Source: Doryteuthis pealeii
Taxonomy: Eukaryota; Mollusca; Cephalopoda; Myopsida; Loliginidae
Length of the DNA stretch: 64,000 bases
Assembly: GCA_023376005.1 (NCBI GenBank)
Contig: CM042157.1
Location: 84,149,724 to 84,213,723, forward strand
Direction: 5' to 3'
Every line of letters begins with the position of its first letter. Position 1 is the first letter of the stretch. Positions 20,994 through 30,299 of this stretch are shown in pieces. The notes under the pieces are model-generated. The model saw nothing but the letters and a program-made list of their open reading frames with translations. It was not told where the DNA came from and did no database searches. Position numbers and translations under genes: made by a program.

Positions 20994-21160
20994 CTGGTCG
21001 TTTCACAGAGGTATGTACATGTGTAGGTGTCTATAGGAGAACGTCCTAACTTCTCTAGCAGTGTCCACCATGTCTTGTTCACCTCAGCCGGATTAGTTGT
21101 ATAATAGAAAGTAGGTGTTTTGAGTTCGTTAGTTATCCTGAACACTGTAGCCAACAACAA
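20994..21160 (-). pseudogene. RTE-like ORF C-terminal region, part 1
   Basis: The minus frame reads ELKTPTFYYTTNPAEVNKTW, then WTLLEKLGRSPIDTYTCTYL and CETTSKNR, up to the MITE insertion. It is upstream of, and continuous with, the piece at 20514-20626. Deleted from copy B, which retains only the downstream piece. Confidence 0.6.
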
Positions 21161-21170
21161 TAGCTATATT

Positions 21171-21635
21171 TCATATATTAATACTCGTATTCCTTAATTG
21201 TACGACCGGTATCATCTTGGAAAACCCTCTGGTTAAAAATGAGACCGTCCAAATAGTCCAAGATTAGATGCAAAAATGTAAATCCTGATTATTCGTATTT
21301 CTCATGAGTGCCGTCAACTCAGTTAAATAATGAACCATTCAGTTTTTATTATAAAGAAAGTGAAGAAAAATGACATGCTACACAGAAAAATATAAGAAAA
21401 AAGAGTAGGGAAAGATAGAGGGCGTGCGGGGAAACGATAGCGCTAATCTATTTCAATCAAACGGGACGAAAAGAAAGAAAGAAAGAAAGAAAGAAGGAAA
21501 AAAGAGTGAGAGAGTTAAAACAAGATTATTATACTTTTTACATACTGAAGTATTTAGCAATAGCTCTTAAGTTAACATATCGAACGTTGTAATAATTACA
21601 TTAGCATACTGTGTTATATCCACAGACCCTGTTAG
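21171..21635 (+). mobile_element. Helitron D copy (A only)
   Basis: Begins TCATATATTAATACTCG and ends CCTGTTAG, a degraded CTAG. Interior words TGTACGACCGGTATCATC, AACCCTCTGGTTAAAAATG and AACGTTGTAATAATTA match the other D copies. Contains a (GAAA)n run at 21470-21490. Absent from copy B, where about 1.45 kb is missing. Confidence 0.65.
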
Positions 21636-21869
21636 TATTTCATTAATACAAGTTTGATGAAAAAAAATCCGTTGTCTATTGCATTTAATCAAACGTAAAA
21701 AATTATCCGCACTTTCGCCATAACATATCTTTATCATTGTCACACTGCGTTATGCGCATGCGTGCTTATATAATTGGTACTGTTGTGGTCACGTGATCGA
21801 CGTTTGAGCCAGATCGCACCATTTTGTTTGCTGTCTTTATAGTGTAAACACGACCCTCCACTAGCAGTA

Positions 21870-22195
21870 TGCATCAAGGAAGTGACCAGATTTCTCTGAC
21901 TGGAAGGAGTGTCAAGGGCTGAAATTCATCGGAGGCTTTTAGCACAAAACAGGAATAGAGCATTACCACGTAGAAGAGTGCATGAGTGGATAGAGACGTT
22001 TAAAAGTGACAGGAGAGGCAGGATGCCCGTCAACATTCACCACTGAAAAGAAGATTCAGCAAGCTGGAGAGATGGTATGGCGAACTGGCGAGTTATGATC
22101 GATGAGGTAGTCTCTTCTCTGCAGTTTAGTCATGGTTCTGCCTATCAAATCATCCATGATAAGCTCGGCTTTCATAAAACAAGAATGCGGATGAT
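21870..22195 (+). pseudogene. mariner-family transposase N-terminal remnant
   Basis: The plus strand encodes AEIHRRLLAQNRNRALPRRR then VHEWIETFKSDRRGRMP. After a frameshift follow VMIDEVVSSLQFSHGSAYQI and IHDKLGFHKT. These are the helix-turn-helix DNA-binding segments at the N-terminus of mariner transposases, as I know the family. The catalytic DD(D/E) half is missing and the frame is broken at least once (stop or shift near 22090). The related termini are on the MITE at 26210-26413. Absent from copy B. Confidence 0.7.
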
Positions 22196-22279
22196 TTTTA
22201 AAATTTTCCTCGTACAAATGAGCATATCAGCAGAATCATACAGAGGGTAGTATGTGAGGAAAAGTTATGGAAAAGTGAA

Positions 22280-22345
22280 TAACGAACACAGTTATATTCA
22301 ATTAATATTTCGCCACTTTTGGCCTCAGAGGCTTCATCAGAATGA
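22280..22345 (-). other. hammerhead-like core in dispersed repeat
   Basis: On the minus strand: CTGATGAAGCC (22331-22341), GGCGAAAT, then a perfect 5-bp stem III ATATT/AATAT with loop AATTG, followed by A at the cleavage position. Stem I pairing is not evident. Same sequence in copy B at about 48003-48060. Confidence 0.4.
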
Positions 22346-22487
22346 ATTGTATCATGTTAAAACAAAATAATATATAGACGATGAAAAGGTAAAAAGAGGG
22401 AGCGGAAAAAAGGGGGAGGGGGGTAAACGGGCTGCCACAGATGTAGGTAGTTTAAAAGTTCGTGTGCGGGGAAAATAGAAGGATCAA

Positions 22488-23098
22488 AGGTTTGGTTTGG
22501 TTTGTTTTACGGCATATCAACCTCAGTGGGTCATTTAATGCCGATAAAGTTTTGAGATAAGTCAATTCTTAATGGATAATACAATTTTTTTATAAATACA
22601 TTTTTCTATTTAACCCATAGATGAGACCCTAACAGGTACTACCGCTCTGGGTCAGAGTGGACCAGGGAGCAATGGTGATGAAGGGGTGCTCCACATTCCC
22701 CAAACCTCCAAAACTGGAACCTCACCATCAGATAGAGTTTAACGTCATTCCCAGGACATGTAGACCCGCAGCCAGCGCCTTCTAGCACCCATATGATAAA
22801 AAGGGGTTGGAGCTTTCCATAAGGGCAATAGGGTTGGGGCAATCATATAGATGCTAGGGCTTGACGTGACCAGCCAATTGATCAGAGGGGGCCTCTCCGA
22901 CCGCCCGTCTAGCCCAAGATAGGGCCAAAGTGGTGTATTGCATGTCATGAACAGCTCATCCACCTGGGCTCTATCCTTGAGCATCACGGGTCACCACCCA
23001 CGGCCAACAGGTGGCCCCATTGGGGGAGTCTTACCCCTCTGCAGAGGTGCAGTCGGTGCATTCTAACGCCCCAGCCGACAGGGCGGAAGGATCAAAGG
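22488..23098 (-). mobile_element. retroposon K, full length, A only, 13-bp TSD
   Basis: Body 22501-23085 (585 bp) is flanked by GAAGGATCAAAGG at 22488-22500 and 23086-23098. Copy B has the uninterrupted target (about 48193-48207), so this is a clean presence/absence insertion. The sense strand is minus, with a (AAACC)n tail at the left end after TTGATATGCCGTAAAAC. The 5' end is CGCCCTGTCGGCTGGGGCG. I find no clear A or B box and no RT motif. It may be a SINE-like element or the 3' part of a LINE. Confidence 0.9.
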
Positions 23099-23194
23099 AT
23101 TTAGGGTAAAGGAGGCAGAAGTGAAAGTGAAAGTGCTAGTTGTGTGGCTGTGTAGTGGAGACAGTTTGCCGAGTTCGTCTGTTTTTTTTATATA

Positions 23195-23447
23195 AGTAAA
23201 GTAAAGTCGTCGGGGCGGCCTAATGTCGGTATCAGCCAATCAGCGAGGGAGTCTATCCCCTTTTCAATAGCGCTAGACCAAGGAGATTATCTTAGCGTAT
23301 GAGGTGGAGCGCCACACCTACCACCAGCTCCTTACTTTACCACACAGATCCCTGTGCTACTCATACGCTGAGTTGGCGAGGACCGGTATCGAACTAGGAA
23401 CCTTGTGGTTTCTAGGCGAACGCTCTACCGACTGAGCTAACCCGGCC
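23195..23447 (-). mobile_element. SINE-2, minus strand
   Basis: Complete copy: 3' end AAAGTCGTCGGGGCGGCC at the left, head GGCCGGGTTAGCTCAGTCGG at the right, B box in TAGTTCGATACCGG. The tail duplicates TAAAG. Copy B: 48346-48603. Confidence 0.9.
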
Positions 23448-23465
23448 CTTTATGAACTTTTGTTT

Positions 23466-23656
23466 AGTAAATTAGGGTGTCCCAGAAAAAAGGGTTTATG
23501 GTTAGTTAAATGGGAAAATAAATAATTTGGGTTGTGTTTTTTTCTGGGTCATCCTGTACAGGGTGACCCAGAAAAAACAGAACCCTAACCCTAACCCCTA
23601 GTTAAAATTAAGTTTTATTACAAAATTTGTGGGTTCCGTTTTTTCTGGGACACCCT
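23466..23656. mobile_element. two MITE-B units in tandem
   Basis: AGGGTGTCCCAGAAAAAA ... TCTGGGTCATCCTGTACAGGGTGACCCAGAA (read in two words) ... TTTCTGGGACACCCTAA. The units meet at a TA dinucleotide, consistent with the TA target of mariner-type elements. Internal TTAGGG-like words belong to the MITE. Copy B: 48630-48816. Confidence 0.8.
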
Positions 23657-23724
23657 AATTTACTAAACAAGTTCATAATTACCTAAACATATACAATTGA
23701 ATATTTCTTAAAAGATTCAAAACC

Positions 23725-23727
<3 letters not shown>

Positions 23728-23754
<27 letters not shown>
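23728..23754. repeat. (TA)n tail of SINE-1
   Basis: TA dinucleotides directly at the 3' end of the SINE-1 that follows; about 43 bp in copy B (48888-48930). Confidence 0.85.
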
Positions 23755-23757
<3 letters not shown>

Positions 23758-24083
23758 AACCCCTTTGCTCGAGCAGGATGCGACACAAGGTCCATTTCTT
23801 AAACATGGTTTAACAGTACTATTTCTCTAATTTTATAATACAAAATATAAAAGAGTTTAACAGGTTTCAATTCAGTTTTCCTTCTTCTAGACTGGTTACC
23901 TAGCCAAGGTTAAAGATCCCCGTCTGTCCTACTATTTACCCATAGCTGGAGGGAGAGTAGTTGGATACATAGCTTTCCCAAGTGTATCAGCGCTATGTGA
24001 AATGAAAACATTCGCGTCCAGGATTTGAACTCAGGTCGACGAGTCCGTTTCCTACGACGATAACCATTACACCACACGCCTCC
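23755..24083 (-). mobile_element. SINE-1 with internal insertion
   Basis: Minus-strand SINE-1: 3' end ACCAACCCCTTTGCTCGAGC at the left, head with B box GAGTTCAAATCCTGG and A-box region at the right. About 50 bp of AT-rich sequence (near 23817-23865) is inserted in or duplicated within the body, making it longer than other copies. Same in B (48931-49260). Confidence 0.85.
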
Positions 24084-24239
24084 GTGATTTATATGGTAAT
24101 TTCATCCATGTTGTAGTATCATGTAGAACAAAAGTCCCCTAAACCACGGGCTACGGGCGGCTCTCAAAATCCATCTTAATTCAATTTTCAAAAAATTATC
24201 TTTGCCTTTTAATATTGACTGTGAAGATGGAACCCATTG

Positions 24240-25320
24240 ATCTTTAATAGGGACTGGCAAACTGAGCCTAAAATGCGTTTTTGACAAAATGACTTTAGCC
24301 CCCCCCCCACTACAGAAAATAATTTACCAAAAATCAGGGAATTATCGGATTTTAATGAAATTTTCAGTGTTTATTTATCAATGAACGATCTTTATAATGC
24401 ATTATTTATTTTTTTTCAAAACTTTCTCATTTTTTTCCAGGTAGCTTAATTTTGACCCCCCCTTATGTTGGGGGCGTAAAAATGTTTTTCAAGTTGGTCA
24501 TATATTGTACTAATTACAGCATAAATAATGAGATAAAAGACCGAACTTATGAATAAAAAAACATTTTTTTTTACGATTACGCTTCTATGAGAAAATAAGT
24601 ACCGAAAATCGAAAAATAAAATGTAAAATAATAAATAATTAATTTTTTGGAGATTTCTTTTTTACTCATTTCGATAATTATTTAGTTGGCTATTATTTTA
24701 TAAAAGAAAAAATTATACATCGATGTTTTTTTCTGTTTAAAAAGGGGAGGGGGTACATTTTCAATCGAGTTTTTCTTCAAAATGTATACTTTTTTCGAAA
24801 AAATAAGGTTTGCATTAAGTAGATATTTATTTTTAGAATCTAAAAATATAACATTTTAAACTTAAAATCCGAATTTTTTTTATTTTAAATGAATTTTATA
24901 TATTAATTTTTCATAGCAAAATTACTAAATTAAAGTTTTGAAATAAAATAACTGATGCATTATAAAATTCATTAATTGTTAAATCAATACTGAAAATTTC
25001 ATTAAAATCGGATAATTACCTGATTTTTTGTAATTTTTTTCCCATCCCAAATGTTACGTTAAAATTGTAAACAAGCGCCTAAAACCATTGAAAAACACCC
25101 AAAATAGCGGATCGCGTCGAAATTGACCAAAACAAATAGTTTTAAATCTTTTAAAAATAAAGTGCATATGTAATTATATTTTTCTTTTTTTAATGATGGT
25201 TATTATGCTACTACTTATCGATTTAGACAAAGTTTAACCTTAGATAATAGATTTAGTTATTCTTAATTCGCTTTTAAAACTCGTAGTATCCGATATTTTT
25301 TGCCAGTCCCTAATCTTTAA
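24240..25320 (+). mobile_element. hAT-E, complete non-autonomous hAT-like element
   Basis: Termini TAGGGACTGGCAAA (24248) and TTTGCCAGTCCCTA (to 25312), flanked by the 8-bp repeat ATCTTTAA at 24240-24247 and 25313-25320. TIRs beginning TAGGG and 8-bp duplications are hAT hallmarks. The interior is AT-rich with C-runs, G-runs and no transposase frame. Copy B at 49425-50498 has target copies ATCTTTGA and ATCTTTAA. A truncated inverted relative lies at 17076-17781. Confidence 0.85.
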
Positions 25321-26140
25321 TGTTTAGAAGATTTCTTGCTCGCCATATCCTCGACTTCTATATGAACATTTCCCCAACCAATATCACCTACATCCAGCTG
25401 TTGCGTAGCGCCTTTTCTTTTCTTCTCTGTCTAGTCTTCTATCTTCTAATAGTCTTCTAATAGTCTGGTATATCTTCTACAGGTCTCGTCTGGTCTTTCT
25501 TATCTGGGGATTCCGTGTCTGGTTCTGCTGGGGACCATTTCTTATCAGAAGCCTTGTGTCATTGTTAGCTTTTAGTAATAACAACAAGACTTCGATTTAC
25601 CTTTGATGTTATTTTATTCCGGATCCCCAGAACCAGACAAAATGCGCGCAGAGAGTCACATCTTGCTAGCTTCAGTCCTAACTCTCAACTGACTAACTGC
25701 AACTAACTACTGCAACTAACTGCTGCAACTCTTACTGAGTTGCCCACCTTAAACCGGAAGGGCTTCTCTCACTTCCGATTCTCACGATCATCCCAGAACG
25801 CAAGGTGAGAGTGAGGTCAAGCGTTGTCACTCACTCTCAAGGCCATCAGCTGTACTGATTGCCATAAGGATTCCTATACTACCTTAAAAAGTAATAGGGA
25901 TCCAATTAATATGTAACACAGCACGATGAGCATATTTGACACTACATACTGCTGTGAACAGTTAGCAACTGCCAACTTTTTCATTTAACTCTGATATTAT
26001 ATCTTTTTGTGGTTGCAAACATCATCAGATGTCTCATTAATAAATTAGGATTGTTATCTTTTGAATTGAGCTGTGTGAACCCCACTGAGTTAAGCGTTGT
26101 GGACCTCGGGCTGAAAAGGTTGTGGACCCCCTGACATAGT
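25321..26140. other. unassigned, copy A
   Basis: Contains an imperfect inverted pair GGGGATTCCGTGTCTGGTTC / CCCCAGAACCAGAC around 25507 and 25625, CTAACTGCAACTAACT tandem words near 25690-25730, and TTGTGGACC-type words near 26100. No ORF retained between copies. Matches B 50507-51310. Confidence 0.5.
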
Positions 26141-26207
26141 CCAATTAATAGACTTTTTTCTCGATGGTATCAAAACAATCTCTTTGTTTCAAATCACTGG
26201 AGGGTCT

Positions 26208-26415
26208 TACGAAGGTCGTTCAAAAAATTCTAAGCCTCACTCAGAAAGGAGAGCCACTTCTTATAAAACTAATTCAGATTCCTGTTTTAATTTCTCGGTA
26301 GGTGAGGCTCATACAATGGTGAGAGGTGTGCGACAAATCTAAAAATGGACACAATAGAAGCTTGGACAGTCAAAGTATATTGGTGAGGCTTAGAACTTTT
26401 TGAGCGACGGTCGTA
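26208..26415. mobile_element. mariner MITE, 204 bp
   Basis: Ends CGAAGGTCGTTCAAAAAATT and AACTTTTTGAGCGACGGTCG are inverted repeats of about 30 bp. The element (26210-26413) is flanked by TA on both sides. The termini are of the type carried by the mariner group to which the transposase remnant at 21870 belongs. That link is inference. Copy B: 51380-51583. Confidence 0.85.
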
Positions 26416-26641
26416 TGCTCATCTTTTTTCCATTCAAGCAAAATCCTGGGATACATTGAATTCTTCTATAAATTAAATATCCCCCCCCCCGCCAATCTGA
26501 GGATTGCTTAATAAGCATGAAACTTGAGTAACGGTAATATAGTCTCATAATATTTTATTTGAGATTTTAAATCTGCTCTGCTAATTTAGCATTGAGCACT
26601 TTTGTATGCAAACACTTTTCATATTTGCTATTCTTCATTAT

Positions 26642-26647
<6 letters not shown>

Positions 26648-26688
<41 letters not shown>
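26648..26688. repeat. (TA)n at Helitron insertion site
   Basis: About 40 bases of TA. With the tract at 27319-27352 it forms one microsatellite split by the Helitron. Confidence 0.9.
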
Positions 26689-26689
<1 letters not shown>

Positions 26690-27315
26690 TAGCAAATATA
26701 TGCACCCTCCGGGTGCAAGTATTTAAGTTTTAATGTAATAAAATATTATATTAAATTAGAAAAGGCTAATAAAACTAAATAAGAATGCAGTTAAAAAGAT
26801 TTGAAACAGATGGGGAAGTATAATCGAAAAATAGAACAACTGAAACTTACTCTTCCATCACTCTCGTCTTTCATTGTTATTTTTCTAATTTAAGTATTTA
26901 GTTAAAAGAGGAAGTAAAGAATAAAATGACAGTTATTTTTCTTGTTAATGGATTTCATTTAAGATTCATTGAAGAGATTTTTGCTCATATTCATTAAAAT
27001 GAAACCAAACAGTTAGAAATCAATAATACCAAGCACATATTTATTAAAATCAATTTTTTAATATCAATATGCAAATTAGCCTTCTTGTTCACACTGTAAA
27101 CTCCTATTTTGTTGTATATATAAATACAATTGCATGTTATCAGTATGTAAATAAAGCCAACAGTATTAATAATGTAAAACAATTTTATTAATAATTGAAG
27201 TTTAGATAAAAATACAATCATGGAGAATGTGATGTAAATAACTAAGGGAATTGTGACTTGAGTAGTGATAGAGTTTCGGTTACAGACAGATAAACACACA
27301 ATCTCCATTATAATA

Positions 27316-27318
<3 letters not shown>
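26689..27318 (-). mobile_element. Helitron H, young copy 1
   Basis: On the minus strand: starts TCTTATTATAATGGAG after host A; ends with hairpin GCACCC-GGA-GGGTGC, then ATATATTTG, then CTAG before host T. TC start, GC-rich hairpin about 10 nt from a CTRR end and A|T insertion are the defining Helitron features. 630 bp, no Rep/helicase. A minus-strand frame starting at the 10th base runs on for more than 100 codons in several copies, probably fortuitous. Equivalent to the copy at 52698-53329. Confidence 0.9.
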
Positions 27319-27355
<37 letters not shown>

Positions 27356-28021
27356 CGATCTTTATGCTGTTTCTTTTCTTTCCAAACATTTTTTAAATAA
27401 TATCACCACATCACTTTATTTAACATTTCATTTTTTAATTTCAATTCTTTATTTAACACACATTTCCTTACTTGACCCATTCGCTTATTTTGAGGTGTTA
27501 ACTCTTTTCGGTTTTCACCGATTTCTTTCTTCTTTCCTTTTTTCTTACCCAAACAATAACATGTAAACACATCTCATTCAAACATCAACAAGTTTTATGA
27601 TTACTAATAACATTTCAATCTTTGCAATACAACTTATAACCCTCCACCAGAACTTTCAAAATTTTTGTACCTAATGGCCTCTGCGTTCATAAACATTTTA
27701 AAAATATTCTTTTTCGAACTTTTGAAATTCTATTCTTGTCTCCAACTCAAAAAATAAAAATACTACTCTGATGAAGGTCGGCAAAATCTGTGTACGGAAC
27801 ATTTTATGCATTTTTCTTATTGTTATTATCATCATCATTTCAACCCCATCTGATTATTTTAATGATAATAATGATAACGTAAATCCGTATACATTTTGAT
27901 AAACAGACCGAAACATGTGTAAGTGATATCGATTAAAAGTGATATCGATAAAATTCATTTTTATCCATCTACATTTCTTTTCTTTACTCATTTTTTCCTC
28001 ACATTGTCGGATTCATTTCCC

Positions 28022-28109
<88 letters not shown>

Positions 28110-28113
28110 TATA

Positions 28114-28147
<34 letters not shown>

Positions 28148-28155
28148 TTTGAAGG
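27319..28155. other. A-specific AT-rich block bounded by TA tracts
   Basis: (TA)n at 27319-27352, then about 670 bp of unassigned sequence. This includes a hammerhead-like word CTGATGA at 27768 and direct repeats AAGTGATATCGAT at 27921-27953. Then come (CT)n 28025-28044, (CA)n 28045-28098, (TA)n and a T-run 28131-28150. In copy B the Helitron's TA tract joins the following sequence directly, so this block is missing there. Confidence 0.7.
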
Positions 28156-28313
28156 ATATTAAAATCTTGAATTTAGAATTCATTTATCACCATAGGGTAG
28201 CAGTCACATTACATCAATAATTGTACTACAATTTCCGTAGCATGAGGCCTTTATAGGTGGAATTAAAAACAGCAGAACCCTTTTTGCATCTTCTCCTACA
28301 CTGGCTTACCTGC

Positions 28314-28460
28314 CTATAGGGATACAATAAATATCTCCCTTAGAAAATCGGCATGGTCTTTAGGGGCCTCGTAGAGTGTCACAGGACAGTCTAGAAACTT
28401 CTTCTCGTCTTCTTTGAACAGTAGAGACGTTGTATCTGGCCCTGCCAGGGAACCGTATGT
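28314..28460 (-). other. short coding-like segment
   Basis: An open minus-strand stretch of 49 codons containing SLLFKEDEKKFLDCPVTLYE and APKDHADFLREIF. It has unusually protein-like composition for this window and ends in a stop. Preceded by TTCCCTGGCAG (acceptor-like) and followed by GCAGGTAAG (donor-like), though the stop lies before the donor. Copy B (53538-53694) differs by one silent and two amino-acid changes. No family recognised. It could be a TE or gene remnant. Confidence 0.25.
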
Positions 28461-28469
28461 TCACATGGC

Positions 28470-29000
28470 TATATTACCCACACTTGTAACGTAATCCTTT
28501 TTCTATTTTGTACCCCTTCCACGTACTGCTTGTTCATAGAACAATATGTATAATTCTACCATGGAACACGTTTAAGTATTCTTTTTTTCAATATTACTTG
28601 TACGTATATAAAAGTTTAAATGTTCTTATTTGTGTAAATGAGCTTATCTTTTGTTTCATTCCGTTGTGTTCAGTTTTAGTATATCATGGATATATTAATA
28701 CTAATATTGTGCCCCGGAGAGTGGGGATCCGAATAAATATTCCCCTAAAAAGAAAGTTTTCAAATAAACGATACAGCAAGTATCATATTTATAAAATGGG
28801 ACTCACCCCCCCCCCCAAAAAAAAAAATGACATTTGAGGATGGAAAATAGGGTTATTTGAATTGATAATATAGAAACAATTTTAAAACAATGATGGATTA
28901 TTAAAACATAATGATCCTTAAGAATAACAAGAGTGAAGGAATTTGAAGAAGGAAAAAATCAAATAGACAAAAACCATATAGAAAACAAATTCGAAAGTAC
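28470..29000. other. unassigned AT-rich, copy A
   Basis: A 109-codon plus frame at 28508-28837 is hydrophobic and AT-driven and is disrupted in copy B. C-run/A-run junction at 28808-28827. No gene called. Confidence 0.45.
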
Positions 29001-29002
29001 TA

Positions 29003-29290
29003 GTATTATCTGCGTTATTCGGACTATTGTCCTCATCTTCATTGTTATCTGTACAACGTTTCGGCCGATATGCTCTCCGGCCTTCTTCAGTTATTTCTTG
29101 TCGGACTCGGGAATCTTCTTTTCGAACTCGGGAACTTTCTTGTCGTAATCGGGAGCCATCACGGAACTTTGAACCTAACCCTTTATTCAGTCCATGGGGT
29201 ATCCTGTTCTCATTCCGCTAACCATAGCTGGGGTAGGAGCTGTGTTAATTATGAAGATGAGGACAATAGTCCGAATAACGCAGAATACTA
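29003..29290 (-). mobile_element. SINE-C foldback, minus strand
   Basis: Left arm ATTATCTGCGTTATTCGG and a right arm that is its complement (to 29283). The hammerhead-like pair on the minus strand is CTGAAGA (29084-29090) and CGAAAC (29058-29063), with self-complementary GGCC/GGCC stem II. Internal 18-bp minisatellite (GACTCGGGAA words). Copy B at 54225-54535 has one extra minisatellite unit. Confidence 0.7.
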
Positions 29291-29362
29291 ATCATCAAGC
29301 CTCATCTCAAACATCCAGAGAAATCGAAGGTACTCTTTGTCACATTTTTGAGATGAGGTTTG

Positions 29363-29721
29363 ATAATTTGTATTATTGCGACTATTGTCCTCATCTTTAT
29401 TGTTATATACACAACACATCTCTAGATTGCAGTTCAATCCTAGCCAAGGGCGATAATAACATAGAATACTTAACATAGCTTAACACTTGTACTCGCTCAT
29501 GGTTAACAGAATGAGAACAGTCTACCCCCGTGGATTGAGTAGAGGGTTCGGTTCGAAGTTTCAAGAAGGTTGCCTAGTTCGAAGAGAAGATTCTTGAATT
29601 CGAGAAGGTTCCAGAGTTCGACAAGAAACACCTGAAGAAGACCGGGGGGTACATCGTCCGAAACGTTGTGTATATGACAATAAAGATGAGACCAATAGTC
29701 CGAAAAATCCAAATAATATAA
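29363..29721 (+). mobile_element. SINE-C, plus strand
   Basis: Inverted arms GACTATTGTCCTCATC and GATGAGACCAATAGTC. B-box-like GCAGTTCAATCCTAGCC at 29420, a body with ATGGTTAACAGAATGAGAAC and AGGGTTCGGTTCGAAG, minisatellite remnants (TTCGAGAAGG), then CTGAAGA (29632) ... CGAAAC (29659) and 3' end AATAGTCCGAAAAATCC. Copy B: 54613-54964. Confidence 0.7.
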
Positions 29722-30192
29722 GGGTAATTCCATGTCAAATCATCAAGGCCATGTCACCCACCCCCTTCAATTTTTCTGAAATTTTGTACAGGTGTCGACT
29801 ATGTTCCCCAAAATTTGAGCATCCAATTCCAAAAAATGGCGGAGATATGTCGATATTTAGCTCTGCAAATTTGAGGGTCGCGAAAAATGGCGACTTTTTG
29901 TAACCTATTTTTGTCTGTAAAATGAGTTCTAGAGTTTCCCTACTCCTAAAAATTGGTAAAAAAAAAAGAGAACTCATTTTACAGACAAAAATAGGTTATA
30001 AAAAGTCGCCATTTTTCGCGAACCCCACCAAATTTGGAGAACTAGAAATCGATATAACTTCGCTAATTTTTGGAATTGGAAGCTCAAATTTTGGGGAATG
30101 TCTAACTTTAACATAGTCCACACCTGTAAAATTTGTAGGGGGGGTGGCAATTTTACTTTTTTCTGGATGATTTGACATGGAATTGCCCATAA
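29718..30192. mobile_element. 467-bp foldback MITE with ATAA duplication
   Basis: Ends GGGTAATTCCATGTCAAATC and GATTTGACATGGAATTGCCC; body 29722-30188, flanked by ATAA on both sides. The arms are inverted over most of their length, including GAACTCATTTTACAGAC and the AAAAATGGCGACTTTTT block. They meet around an A-run at 29954-29970. No ORF. Copy B at 54965-55437 with the same flanks. Confidence 0.85.
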
Positions 30193-30299
30193 ACTAAAAC
30201 GATATAGAAAACCAGTTCGAATGTGTTTTTAAAGAAAAAAAATCTTATGTAAATGCTTTTTTTATATAAAGATTCCAATCAAAAGAAAGAAATAGTAAT

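Noticed and set aside
23575..23610. Telomere-like CCCTAA words (also 16060-16085, 20735-20750, 32095-32110, 47885-47915)
   Set aside because: They are short, degenerate and always in the same internal position of MITE-B, so they belong to the element and do not mark a telomere or telomere fusion.
26994..27389. 131-codon minus frame as a membrane protein gene
   Set aside because: The frame spans the Helitron body and starts in flanking TA repeat. Isoleucine-rich composition follows AT content. Noted only as a conserved-frame question within Helitron H.
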